A stretch of DNA of 64,000 nucleotides, taken from the NCBI GenBank assembly GCA_013397435.1, contig VZRG01000275.1, positions 62,001 through 126,000 of the forward strand, written 5' to 3'. The DNA is from Erythrocercus mccallii (taxonomy: Eukaryota; Chordata; Aves; Passeriformes; Dicruridae). The position numbers and the translations under genes are program-made. Shown here one piece after another: positions 14,240 through 25,500 of the stretch (position 1 is its first letter; each line of letters starts with the position of its first letter). Below the pieces are notes generated by a model. The model was not told the origin of the DNA and ran no database searches. It worked only from the letters and a program-made list of their open reading frames with translations.

Positions 14240-14600
14240 ACATAACAGATTACTGGGGATGCTTTTCAATTGCTGCAATTAAAATGAACAGGCCAAACCA
14301 ATGTACCATTGTATGGAGATGGCTGGCATGGGCCTCTGAAAATAATACCTGTAGCTTTTAGGTCTCAATTATTCTGTGATGTGAATTGCACCTGCCAGGT
14401 CTTATTTAAAAGGCACAGCCTGAAAGCATAGCAGCAGGAAAGAAATGAGAATGTCCCCATTCATCTTAGCTTTAATGTCTAAACACTAATTTAAATACCC
14501 ATTATTGATTTGCTACAGAAACATGGGAACATCCAGCAAATGGTTTTATTTCACTTTAGCTGGAAATGCTAATATTTGTCCAGTTGCCTGATTGTTCCAT
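14240..14600. promoter_or_regulatory. candidate conserved non-coding element
   Basis: This stretch lacks repeats and lacks long open frames. It is dense in motifs common in vertebrate enhancers: CAATTGCTGCAATTAAAA near 14267, CACCTG E-box-like sites near 14390, TATTTAAA near 14404, and ATTATTGATTTG near 14500. It resembles a deeply conserved non-coding block in texture, but that is an impression. No alignment was possible. Confidence 0.15.
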
Positions 14601-14606
14601 GTGTGC

Positions 14607-14638
14607 ATAAGTCCATGACATGATAAGTCCATGATATG
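14607..14638 (+). repeat. tandem duplication of a 16-mer
   Basis: Two adjacent 16-bp units, ATAAGTCCATGACATG and ATAAGTCCATGATATG, differ at one base. This is a simple local duplication with no coding meaning. Confidence 0.85.
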
Positions 14639-14859
14639 AATAAAATATAATAAGTCATAAAATCAATCTAAGCTGACCACATTCACTTTCTGAGAATACT
14701 TGCAAGAAATTAATAAGCTTAGTAACCAATGACTTCATGTTTAAAATTAACTTTTAAAAAGTGCAAGATATAATTTTTTCTGGAAAAAAAAATACATGCT
14801 TTAGTTGTGTTTCCCTCTAACACCTTTGAATGTCAGTGCTGCTTGCACATAGCCTAGAA

Positions 14860-15910
14860 AGTGAGATGTAGAGATGGTTCTTCCCATGTTGCCTCCAGAT
14901 GCTGCTTGGGTTCAGCACTTTGGGGTAAGACTGGGCTGCTTTGGAGGTGCAAGCTCAGATTTCCACCCCATATGCCATTGTATCATACAAATGTCCTGCT
15001 TGGATCTGTGCTGGCTTGGGTGCAAATGCTGCGTTGTGTGGCTTTTTGTGATGAAGCAAGCACTCTCTTTGTCTTACTCTCCACTCACCTCTTCTTCCCC
15101 CGGGGCCAGCCCGGGGCCAGCCCGGCCACCCTGCAGAGCAGCATGGGGGCGGTGGGGGCTGCACAGGGACACCCCCCATGTTGCCTTCATCTCCCGCCCC
15201 TGCCCTGCTCTGCGTGCCCCTGTGAACATTGCACCAGCTGGGTCCCCTGGGTGCCCCCTGGGTGCAGTAGGTGACAGCAGGGGACATTTTCCCTGGCCTT
15301 GGCTTTTAGGGACTGAGTCTTTGCTCCCTGTGCATGCTGCCACAGGTGATGGGAAAATGATGGTGGAGAGGAGGCATTTTTTCCTATCTAATCCTTTTTC
15401 TTGTGCTGTTTTTGCTTTGTGTAGTGGGAAGGCAGCCTGTGGCATGCCAGGGTCTGCCAGGACACTTGACCTGCTCTCAATCTGCCAATGAAAAACCTCT
15501 GCTGTGCTCAGTGCCTTGTCAGACATGGTGCTTCAGGCTCCTTGTGTGGCTACATGCTTGGAGAGGCTCAGTCACAATGAGGTCCTCGTGTTGATGACAC
15601 CTCTGGTGTCAGCATGATGCTGACACCCCACTCACTGCCAGGGACTTTCCAGGGGAGATGAAGAGGAGCAGCAGCTTTTGAGGTGGTACAGCTGGCTCCC
15701 TTCTCCCTGCGCTGCCTGGGCTCTGCCTGCCACCAGCAGAGAGAAATGCCCATGTTGGTATGCCTGTGTTTCTTTTTTCCCCAGTTTAATGAGGTCATGA
15801 CCCCTAAAGGAGATGCTGCCCTTGTAAAGGGTGCTTCCAGCCCTGGTGTGTAGCTTTTGGCACCATGTGACCAAGTAGGGCTGTGGATATGGACCAACCC
15901 TCAGACACAT
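14860..15910. other. GC-richer patch of unknown nature
   Basis: About 1 kb whose GC content clearly exceeds its AT-rich surroundings, with C-rich and G-rich blocks at 15090-15260. It includes an exact 11-bp tandem duplication, GGGGCCAGCCC, at 15102-15123. Overlapping open frames on both strands (up to about 205 codons plus, 150 codons minus) arise because stop codons are rare in GC-rich DNA. None shows a recognisable domain. CpG is much sparser than in the island at 41 kb. It could be an exon-bearing region, an old retroelement or a recombination-driven GC patch. Confidence 0.3.
15102..15123 (+). repeat. 11-bp tandem duplication in GC patch
   Basis: GGGGCCAGCCC is repeated twice with no spacer and is followed by GGCCACC. 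It lies at the centre of the GC-rich patch. Confidence 0.85.
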
Positions 15911-18164
15911 TTACTTTCTCTTGTAGTGCTCCATTCTGATTTCAAAAACCCAAGGGGCACTTTGGTAATTCTTATATAAGAAGCAGATACCTCCAGTTAG
16001 TAGCTCATGTTTCTAAATTAACTCTGTGGTCAGAGGTGCTAGTTCCAAGAAGGGGTCTTGTGGAGGCAGATAGGGCCAGGTCCCTCAACAGCTCTGTTAG
16101 TGCCCAGCACTGCGACCCCGTGCCAGCACCAGCTGATAAACACAGCAGCTTCTGGCAGGGGAGCAGCAGGGGGAACATGTGAACCACAGATTAGTTCTAA
16201 CGAAAATGCACCTTTTCTTACTCCTACTCTTTGTATTCTTTGTACCGTGGTTTTGTCATTATATGGAATGGGATTTTTGACTTACTGAGTGATACACTTG
16301 CATGTCTATATTCACTAAAAAGAGACAAATTAAGTGGCTGTAACCACAGCTTCTGTGCGGCTGAGGCCAACTGCAGCAAGGCCATGGCTCTTACATCCAT
16401 GGTGAAAAGATTAAATTTAGCAAAACATTTTAGAGCATTAGCACAAATCTGCAGATACAGTAGAGCACTCTGCCAGTCAGACTCTTGAGAAATCAATAGC
16501 AAGGTATGCATTCAGTTTTTCTCAGAGAACATTACAATTTTGTTACAGTGACAAAATTAGCATTAAGAGCTGGCTTCATGCAGACATTTATATGCTGGCA
16601 TGAGTCATGAACTTGAAAATGAGTCTGCCTAGGTAATTAATTTTCTCTGTGTTATTGCAGATCTTTGCTCATGGATTTTTTTTTAAGGCTACATTTAAAA
16701 ATTATTTTAACCCTAAGATTTTGGTCTGAATGTAATTTTAATAGTACTCCTCAGCATGACCTCCAATACAGAACATAGTGGAAATTCAGTTTTAAATTCA
16801 TGAGACTCTTATGCTTTAAGTATTTGCCTGGAATTAAGTGGATCTGCCACAGAAAACTGACCCACGTGTGTGATCTTTTACAAGTTCTTCCCTGCTTTTG
16901 TTCCAGCTTTCAAATGGGGCTAATTATATTCATTGTAACAATGTCCCAGGGGTTGAAAGTCTTGGTGAAGAAGCCTGATTTCATGATGGCAGAGATTGCC
17001 TGATCTGTTGCATGTTACAAAGCTGGGATCTTTCGGGGTCAGTGGAAATGCTTTATGTGTGTAGAGAGGTGAGTAATTTACCTCATTCTTCTGAGGCTGT
17101 GGCAGAGCAGAAAACAAGCACAGTCTTGTACCAGCATTGCTTTTTATAGCATCTACTTTTTTTGCTTCAGACTGATGCCCCTCTGGAAATCTCATCTAGA
17201 AACACTCCTTAAGGTGCTGGGAGATGCCCTGAATTTCAGACAGCACTCTTGTCTCCACCATCAGTATTGCTTCTCTTGCCAATATGTTCCTGTAGATAAG
17301 AAGAAGTCTGAAATACAGGGCAGAGTGAGGTCTCACAGGCACCATCTCAACAGGCAGCATCCAGTTGATGCTGACGGTCACATGAACACTGCTGATGGCC
17401 TGATACATAAACATAATTTGTGCATTTGAAGCAAATGAAAAGTTAGTTTGCATCCTTGCAAACCTCTCTAGGTCCTCATTTAATTGTGCTGGCACAAAGC
17501 TTCTGAAGGCTTTCAGTGGCAGACTCTTATTACTCCAGTTGCAAACCAGCAGCAGATTGAAATACATCCTCTGTGTTGTTGAGAACGTCACTTGATGTCC
17601 TTACCATGCTGAGCCTCAAGAGTACAATAATGAATTTCTCGGCTATAAGAAAAATAGCATGATAGTTTATGGATTCTTGTGCAACCTGCAGCACCAATGA
17701 ATACAAATAAAAACACTTCTACAGTAAATATGCCTACATGAGCAAATCCATCCTTAAAAAAATACATGCTTTGGGTCCTAAGAGTTGCTGGCTTTGAAAA
17801 GTACTTTTCAGTAAACATTTTTTTTAATGCTTGGATGCATATCTCAATATGTAAATATTTTGGACAGTAAGGATTTATGTCTGGATGAAAAAGAAGTGGG
17901 TTTTTTTAGCTCACTGAACTTTTAAGTAATCAATTGGTTGTCATCCATAGGTAAATGTATTCTAAAATTATGATTAATATGGTTTACAAGTATAGCTTGA
18001 ATACCTAATATGATAAGAAACTGTGGTCATTTACGTGATAATGTAATGTTTTTCTAAAATTTGTGCTGTATAACTTTTTTTTGGAACTTGCTTTCCTTCA
18101 GGAAGAAAGGTAGTTTTCATCTGATACTACTTTGACAACAAGAACTATTGAAATCCTTTGGATT

Positions 18165-18470
18165 ATCATAGAATCATAGAATAATTGAGTTGGAAGAGAT
18201 GTCTAAAGGACATCTAGAACCAATCCCCTGCAGTGACCAAGACATCTTCAACTAGATCAGGTTACCAGACTCCCATTCAACCTGACCTTGAATGTTTCCA
18301 GGGTTGAGACATGTACCAGGTTGCTCCCTGGGCAACCTGTTGCAGTGTTTCATCACCCTCATTGAAGAAAACTTCTTCTTTACATCTAAATTGACCCCCC
18401 TTTATTTTAAAACCATCCCCCCATCCTATTGCAGCAGGCCCTGCTAAAAAGCAGATTTCTCCTGGATTTG
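18165..18470 (-). mobile_element. CR1 LINE, 5'-truncated 3' end
   Basis: Read on the minus strand, the element ends in the CR1 hallmark ATTCTATGATTCTATGAT, seen on the plus strand as ATCATAGAATCATAGAAT at 18165. On the plus strand this is followed by GTTGGAAGAGATGTCTAAAGG, a block matching CATCTAGAACCAATCCCCTGC, and the TTTAAAACCATCCCCC and GGCCCTGCTAAAAAG blocks of avian CR1. It is the 3' untranslated end only; no reverse transcriptase is left. The position of the 5' truncation, near 18470, is approximate. CR1 is the dominant LINE of birds. Confidence 0.9.
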
Positions 18471-20457
18471 TTAGTTCCAAGCCTTTTTTTTTAAACAAGG
18501 AAAGGAAAGTTTTTGTTCTGGGAGAGATTTCTGGAAAAAAATAAGAGTCACAAGCACCAAAGTTCAGCACCACTTGTGCTTCCTTGTGGGGTGTGAGCTT
18601 GTCCCACCTGCACTAGGTTCGTGGTAGAACAGAGAAGACCCACTCCACTTGATCATGTGCTGTGGACACCAAATGCGCAGGAGTTAGCCAGAACCCTGAT
18701 ATCCCACGTGAGCAAGTTACCCTATGCAAATTCACTTTTCAGATTTATATGCCTATGAAGGCATTGCTGCTAGAAAAGGCCTCTGGATGTGTGACTTGGA
18801 TTGTTAAAAGGACACCATCTTGGGAGCAATATGCTCAGAAAAATGCTTGGGGAAAAATTGTCCCAGCCCAAATGGCATTTGGCTCAAATGCCAAAGTGTG
18901 CAGCAAAACCAAGTTAAATAAACTGCAAAATCTATTTCTACTGCTGATTGATAACTGCTCACTGGGTCTTATTATTTTGTCCTTTTCCTTGGATTTACTC
19001 TTTTCCATTTTTGAGAACCTCTTTTTCAAAATCTCTCTTTACCTTAAACCAACCAAGAATGAGACACATACTTTTTTTCCTGGGTGTTGAAAAAAGGCAA
19101 ACTTGAGGAGTCATCCAGTCCATCTTCTTGGGCAAAAGCCAGATTTCTGTCTTTCTCACAGGCTTAGCATAAAAATATGGTCTCTGTCTTCTTCATATTA
19201 GCTCAAATACCTAATAAGTGATGATCATTCAGGAAAAGAGCAGGATGATTAGACGTTCCCAGTAGTGTGTTGTCAATGGGCTGCCTTCCATGATGTCCAC
19301 CGTTATTCCACCAGATCCTCCATCCAGGAAAGTATGCTAGCTTCAGAGGCTTAGTGCTGAACCTGCTTGCAATCTCAAAAGTCCTCTTTTGTCTTGGAAA
19401 AATAAACTGATAGCATTTTTTCCTAAGCCTAGTTCCTTTTTTTTTCTTTTTAATTTTTTTTAAATTTCTCTCCAGTTGTAGAGAGAAATAGGTTAGACCC
19501 TTTTGCTCCATAGCCAAGGGTGAAAACAGCCATGAACTGAAGGTTGAGAAAATTCCCACTTATTAAAAGAATGCTTAAATGTTCTTTCTGGACAGAAGAA
19601 ATTAATTGTGTTTTGTTAAAAGATATTAAACCTGGTGGGAAATCATTCTGATTCGAGTCAACTGTGCTTCTCTCTCAAGATACCATTCTGAGAGGCTCAC
19701 CCTTTTTCTGAAATACATTCTAGGCTAGACACTACTTTCTCTGCTGGCTTCTATTTATCTATCTCACTTATTTATTTTCCCTTCCTTTGCTCTATAGGAA
19801 GGGAGTGTCCATTTCAGGTTCTGGTTGCTTTTTCAGCGAAGTGTGGATTTATGCTGTTTGTGCAGCACCTGGCAGAGAGAGGTCTCTGCTCACGCCCAGG
19901 ACTCTGCTATCACAGCCGTGCTGAAGGAATCACACTGCTCTGGGAATATCACTGGTGCATGGAGCTGGGGAAGGCTCGTGGCTCCATGTGTTTGCACGTC
20001 TCCCTGGCTTCCAGTCAGCATTGGTGAAGTGGTCCTGATTTACAGTAGTTTTCCATTGCAAGAGGGGAGAAAGAGATGCTAAGAGGGCTGAGCTCCCCTC
20101 TGTGTGGACTGGGAGAAGTGGGAGTGGGCTGTAAGGAAGCACCACACATGGGTGCTGGCTTTGTGGGGGGAGGCAGCTGCCACACAGACATCTCCCACCC
20201 AGTCTGGACCCAAGGGCCCTCCCTCTTAGGTTAAACAAAATCAGTGTTTGGGAGGCTGTCTTGGTGCATGTGACTGTAGTGTTGGTCTGCGTGGTAAATA
20301 TTTTTGCATAACTTGGACATGAGAAGTAGGAAGAGGAGATTCTTTTTACTGGATTGTATTTTAAGGAAAGGTAGTTGGGTAATTGTCAGTAAAGAAAATT
20401 TTGCTTCCAGCTTCTAGGGAAAATTTGCATTGCCCTGCTTTCTTTTGTATATATTTA

Positions 20458-20511
<54 letters not shown>

Positions 20512-22242
20512 TATGAAAATTATTTTGTTTTGTAATAAGTATTTTTTTGTTTAGCACACTTCGATGTTTTACCAATAACTTTCTATTTTAACAATAGAAT
20601 TCCTCTAAGATATGCTGTGGAGCTTTGATCATTTTTGATGGCTGTCTTCTTGACTAGTGACTGTGTTAAGAACCATTAATGACATCAGTTTGGTAAGAAG
20701 AAGTCTTATTTGAGGAGTGGTTTTGAAATATCTGAGCTTTCTTGTCTCCATGTACAGACAGCAGTTTATACTGAAATTCTGCAGCACACCCATCCCGGAT
20801 ACTAGAGGAGGTGTAAAAATTTCAGTCTAATACATTTTTGTGGAGCAACCTTTGATATATGACCACACTAAACTGAGAAGACAAAAGCAAAATCTCCTGA
20901 ATGATGCAGCTGATATTTGGCTAAGTCTGAGCTGGATCTGAGGTTGTCTTATTTCTCAACAGCATACTTCTCTTCTTTGCAAGTTATATTAAAAAACCCT
21001 CACCTTCCTGCACTTGCTTTTCCCTCTAAAGGGTATGTAAAGAACTCTGTGTGATGCCAAAAACAATATTAGTTTTTGGAATCAGCTTTCAGGATGTGCT
21101 GAAAGTTGTGTAATCACCACCTTACCTCTCAGAAAGACTGGGTGCTTTACTCTCCAGCATCTCACAGGCAAGCAGGGCCTGGGAAAGTTGGTTTTTCAGA
21201 TACTCAAGAGACCTGAGTAGAGAATGAAATAGTCTGGAAGTGTATCAAAAGTTTCTCCACCCTGGTTTCAAAGCTAGGCCCATCTTGACATCAGTGTCTT
21301 TCTCCAGGCTACAAAAATATTTGGAGGAAATAAAATTGAGTCAAAAGAAACTTTGAAAATATCACAAAAGTTGAAAAGTGCTAAATAAGGTTATATTTTT
21401 TGCTAAAACCTGAGGGCAGAGCAGTAATAATATCATGAGAAGCACTGGAAAAGAAACGAGCACAAGTAGGGGAGTGAGCTGTTGGCACTACTGCCTAGTC
21501 CACAGGCGAGCTATGATCCAGCAGAAGGATTTCCAGGTGATCAGAAGCCATGGCCTGTGCTCCCAGCTTCAAAACCATGTTCCCTCTACAGCATTGCTGT
21601 CCTAATATGGATGTGCATTCAGAAACCTACTTAATACAATATAATCATGTTTTAACCTGCATTTTGTGATTTGAAATGGGAGTTGGTTACTGTGATACCC
21701 TTCCTGAGACTATATGGAGATAGAATTTCAATTTACTTTGAAGTACTGGGCTGTGGGCTCTAGAAGTTGCTTCAGATGTTGTTCAGCTTTCCTTGCTGTG
21801 GTCACTGCATCTGAGCAGCAAATGGCGGATGTCAGTACCCACTTCATCGCCTCGGTGCGTGTGAACCAGAGCTCTGACTTGCAGACAAGCGGTTTCTTTT
21901 TAGATGGTTTAAATAATATTTGGGTTTAGATGATATTTATGAAGCACCTTGAAGTCCACATAAGATAGTCCATTCAGGACTATGCATGTGTAAGCAACTT
22001 GTCTCTCCTTTTCAGCAGCTGCCTAAGCAAGTTTTGCGATGAAACGTTGTGTGCTTTGGACTGTGGTTCCACAGTGCAGTGGTTTGGCAGCAGCGCTGGA
22101 TGAACAAGTTCCTGCCCCTGGCACTGTGCTTAGGGCAGTGTAACTGGTGTAAAATGGGGTTTTGCCTTTGATACTGCTGGCAGGGAAACAGTTCTTGGGC
22201 ATCAAGGAATTCTGGGTCACCAGGCTGATGAATGGCTGAATG
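18471..22242. other. gene-free stretch between CR1 and SINE
   Basis: No supported gene. The longest plus-strand open frame (142 codons from 18662) begins just beyond the CR1 and has no recognisable domain or codon signal. A TG/TA/CA microsatellite at 20449-20514 is listed separately. A short stretch at 19098-19135 (GTCATCCAGTCCATCTT) faintly resembles CR1 and may be a decayed fragment. Confidence 0.55.
20449..20514 (+). repeat. composite (TG)n(TA)n(CA)n microsatellite
   Basis: ATATTTATATATGTGTGTA leads into about 14 TA units and then about eight CA units. The TG and CA flanks are reverse complements, so the whole tract is nearly self-complementary and could extrude a hairpin. It is likely to be length-polymorphic. 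Confidence 0.95.
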
Positions 22243-22278
22243 CATTTTACATTGCATTTTACATTGCATTTTACATTA
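22243..22278 (+). repeat. 12-bp tandem repeat, three units
   Basis: CATTTTACATTG occurs twice exactly and a third time as CATTTTACATTA. It lies about 65 bp upstream of the SINE and is followed by AGTAGAATAGTAGTACAGTAG, which is itself weakly repetitive. Confidence 0.9.
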
Positions 22279-22342
22279 TGCATGATACATAGTAGAATAG
22301 TAGTACAGTAGCAGAATAATTACTAAGTGGTCAAATGGAACT

Positions 22343-22437
22343 GGCATGAGCTCATCTGGTTAGAGCATGGTGCTAACAATACCAAGGTTGTGGACTTGGT
22401 CCTTGTGGGTCCCTTCCAACTGAGAATATTCTGTGAC
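22343..22437 (+). mobile_element. tRNA-Ile-derived SINE with CR1-type tail (TguSINE1-like)
   Basis: The head is a degenerate tRNA-Ile gene. GAGCTCATCTGGTTAGAGC matches the A-box and D-arm region, GTGGTGCTAATAACGCC-type sequence is seen as ATGGTGCTAACAATACC, and a decayed B-box follows (GGACTTGGTCC in place of GGTTCGATCC). The tail GGGTCCCTTCCAACTGAGAA, followed by TATTCTGTGA, is the conserved CR1 3' end, which explains mobilisation by CR1 machinery. It is about 95 bp. The degraded B-box shows it is neither a functional tRNA nor an active SINE. This family points to a songbird host. Confidence 0.85.
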
Positions 22438-22487
22438 TTGAAAGCAGATTTTTGTTCAGCAAAGAATGCTCCTCCTGTTGTGTGGTT

Positions 22488-22509
22488 GTTCATTCCCCAG
22501 GGAATGAAC
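22488..22509. repeat. perfect 10-bp inverted repeat, 2-nt spacer
   Basis: GTTCATTCCC and GGGAATGAAC are exact reverse complements around CA. It lies 50 bp beyond the SINE tail. It is short and may be coincidental or a protein-binding palindrome. Confidence 0.7.
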
Positions 22510-25500
22510 TGGGGCTTGGTGGGACAAGCAGGAAAGCAGTGCTGGTGCTGAGAGAATCCAGCTGGAACCATACTCTGCTCCTGGCCTCCAGAGCTCACAC
22601 CAAGCCAGGGTTTGTGCACAAGGTCCAATGAGGAAAAGCAGTGTATTGTTCCTTACTCATAATAACAAACTCCTCAGCCTCAGATAAGTAGAACACTTCA
22701 AGATAAGCTAGGCCTGGGGATTTGGACCAGGGAGCATCCTGAAGTGAGAAATAGAGCCATTCAGATGATATAATAAAGGGAATTACCAGCAATTATTTCT
22801 GCTGGGATCTCCTCTTTGTAAATGGCTAGGTAAACAACCCAGGGAGCTGCTGGCCATTTTCTCTCACTTCATTATGCAGCATGGCAAAAAGCAAATAGAG
22901 AGATTCCTCTGTAAATGGTCAGATGGTAACAGGTTGATATACTGTGGGGAATATAGATTTTTAGAAAACATAGAAAACTTTGCAAAGCTTGTCTATTTTT
23001 GAAGCAATCACAGGCTTTTTAGTAAGGTTGATACGAAATTCAGGGCTGATACCATCACATTGAAACTGAGTTTAGGAATTAATTAACACCTTTAAATACC
23101 TTTACGTCAAGGCTATATCCATATTTATTTTTGCTTTCATGAATGATATGGAATTCTAAACTAGCTGATTATTGCAGTTTGTGGAAAGTTACAGTTCTGA
23201 AGCCCTGAACTGCCTTGGAGAGTTCTAGCAAAATCTGTGACTCCCAAGAGGAAATTCAACATCATATAAAGCTATGTCAAACTTGCATCAATCAAAACTC
23301 AAAAAAAAAAAGTTTATATAGTAACAGTAAGGAAGAGGGTCTGGGCATTAATATGTAACAAATTAAACACACAACAGTGTAATTTGCAAGAAGGCCAAGT
23401 CTGTTTCCGGCAAGGCTCCTAATGTTTCAGCTGCATCTGACCCAGGATTACATCCAGTTCTTCCCTATAGGAAAACTGCACAGTTTAAAGATGAGGTGTG
23501 TTAAAGCAATGGCAGATTTTAGTTTCAGGTTGTATACAGTGAGGGTTTCTCAGTGTGTGTATGCCCTGGACATGTGTTATTACAGGTCATGGTAATGATT
23601 CTGACTTCTGTTCATCCTTTGTCTTCCCTTTAAGTCCTCAGAGTGATCGTTTTCTCTGAACAACACAGGAGGCAGTGGGAATGATCAGGAAATGCTCTGA
23701 AGAACAGAAAGCAAATAACAAGCCACTTCAGTGAACCAGGGACAGGGATTACTTTAAAAGTTAGGAAAAATCAGGCTTAAGGCCATCTTTCATGATAAGG
23801 TAGGTAGAGCTGGAAATACACTGTCTAAAAGGAAGGCCATGAGCACTATCAAATTATTTTAAACCAAAATGTTGGTATTTTTAAAAGTAGTAACAGAAAG
23901 GAAGGAATTACTGCAGGTGACCAAAGAAATAAAGCAGCAGAGAAAAGGTGAGTCAAACAAAACAATATATTTGGTAAAATATGTAAGAGTGGTTAAAAAA
24001 AAAAAAAAGAAGGATTTGCATCTCCTGTGAAGTTTGATGTGCTGAAAACCAGCTTAGTTCTTAGAGTGATTATAAGAAAACTTTATTTTCTATTGAAAAG
24101 CTGTGCTTCAGTGAAACAGAATGTTACCTCAAAAAGAGCTCACCATACTGAAAACATAACTTTTTGTCAATAGATTCCCTTAAATTAAAACCAAATTACT
24201 AAACATTGAGATTTTCCACTGGTAATTTACATTATGTGCTGGAACAGAAGCAAAATTGTTTTGTGAAGGTAAAGGTTTTTCCAATCACCTCCCTGTCTGG
24301 CTTTGTTTTTGAGAACAAGATGTGGCTGTATAATGGTGCTAGACCTTGGTGAAGTGGAGATCACATCCATGATCAGACATCCAAGAGGGCAGAATACCTC
24401 ACCACCTGAGCTTCCAGTGTCCCCTGCTGCAGAGATGCCTGAGGGCAAACAGTGATATTAAAGCTTCCCAGCAGTGGCAGCAAGAGGAAGGAGGCCAACC
24501 AGGAGCTCCCTTTTTTCCTTGCCGCTCTGAAATGTGTGGTACGAGAGCAGTCTCCATTCCCTGTGGTTCTTCAAAAGTATTTTCCTTGCAGAAAAGGGAA
24601 ACTTCTGCAATTTTCTGCCTTCCCTTTGCCTCACTGCCCTGGGCTCATGGAGTAGAAAAATGTGTCCATGGAAAACAAGGAGTAAAGCTGTGGTGCACAT
24701 TGTGCTGCTGTTGTGAATCTTTAGCATTTAGACAGCAAAAATAGCTTTAAAGAGCAACAGACACTCTTGAGTTCAGGTCTATGTCTTCTCCAGACTACAA
24801 ATTAATCTGACGTACAAACTCTGCAGTGTGGTGGGTTAAGTAAATGCCCTTATTGCTTCTGGAAAAGAAGCCCAAATATTCTGGAAAAGTAGTGTCCAGT
24901 TAAAAAATTATCAAACAATTGGGTTTCTTTCCTAGTCCATGCTCATAAATGGTAGCAGCCAAGGCGTGCATGGGTTTTGCATGTCTGAGCAGCAGTAAAT
25001 GAGTGGGGCTCTCCAGGAGAGCGAGCAGAGCCTTCTGTGACAAACCCGAGCACTTGGGAGGTTAGGGAGCAGAGAGGGTGGTGACAGCAGGGGAATGCAG
25101 GGATTGCTGGTGGCCTCTGCAAAAGAGCAGGGACGAGGCTGTTGCTTTATGCTGATCTTTCAAAGCAGCAAGCATTTCTAAAGAGAGCATATCTGCTTTT
25201 TTTGCTAAATATAGGCTTGCCTTTGTCCTTTCTGGTCAGTTAGTGTGGTTGGCTGTGGGCACCAAAGCTGTCTGCAGACTGTCCTTTCCACTCCTCCTGT
25301 CCCACTCGTGCCTTCTGTGACCGGCTCTGTGATACAGATGTGAAAGCTTTGCTGTTCCCAGCGTGGAGCTTGTGCTGGGGAAGGAGCAGGGCGCGCCTGC
25401 CCTGCAATGGCTGTGCCTTAAGGAGGCAGGTGAGTGCTTGGCTGTGCACAGAACTCAGGTGGGATTTGGGGTTCTGGACACAGTGGCTGTCAAATTGTGC

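Larger units (their letters stand above)
1..18164. other. gene-free left flank, intergenic or intronic
   Basis: I see no supported gene here. Open frames are short (mostly under 110 codons), overlap on both strands, and lack recognisable domains or consistent splice structure. The DNA is AT-rich single-copy sequence with A/T runs. It contains two purine microsatellites, two short tandem duplications, one perfect hairpin and a GC-richer patch at 14.9-15.9 kb, each listed separately. Diverged repeats older than CR1 could be present and would need a repeat-library search. Confidence 0.6.

Noticed and set aside
14874..15526. 205-codon plus and 150-codon minus frames
   Set aside because: They overlap on opposite strands in a GC-rich patch, with no domain and no splice structure.
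18662..19090. 142-codon plus frame
   Set aside because: It starts after a CR1 copy, shows no domain, and its hydrophobic C-terminus comes from T-rich DNA.
19098..19135. Possible CR1 fragment (GTCATCCAGTCCATCTT)
   Set aside because: Only about 20 bases resemble CR1, with no tail or further blocks.
22343..22405. Functional tRNA-Ile gene
   Set aside because: The B-box is degraded, the arms do not pair well, and a CR1 tail follows, so it is a SINE head rather than a tRNA gene.
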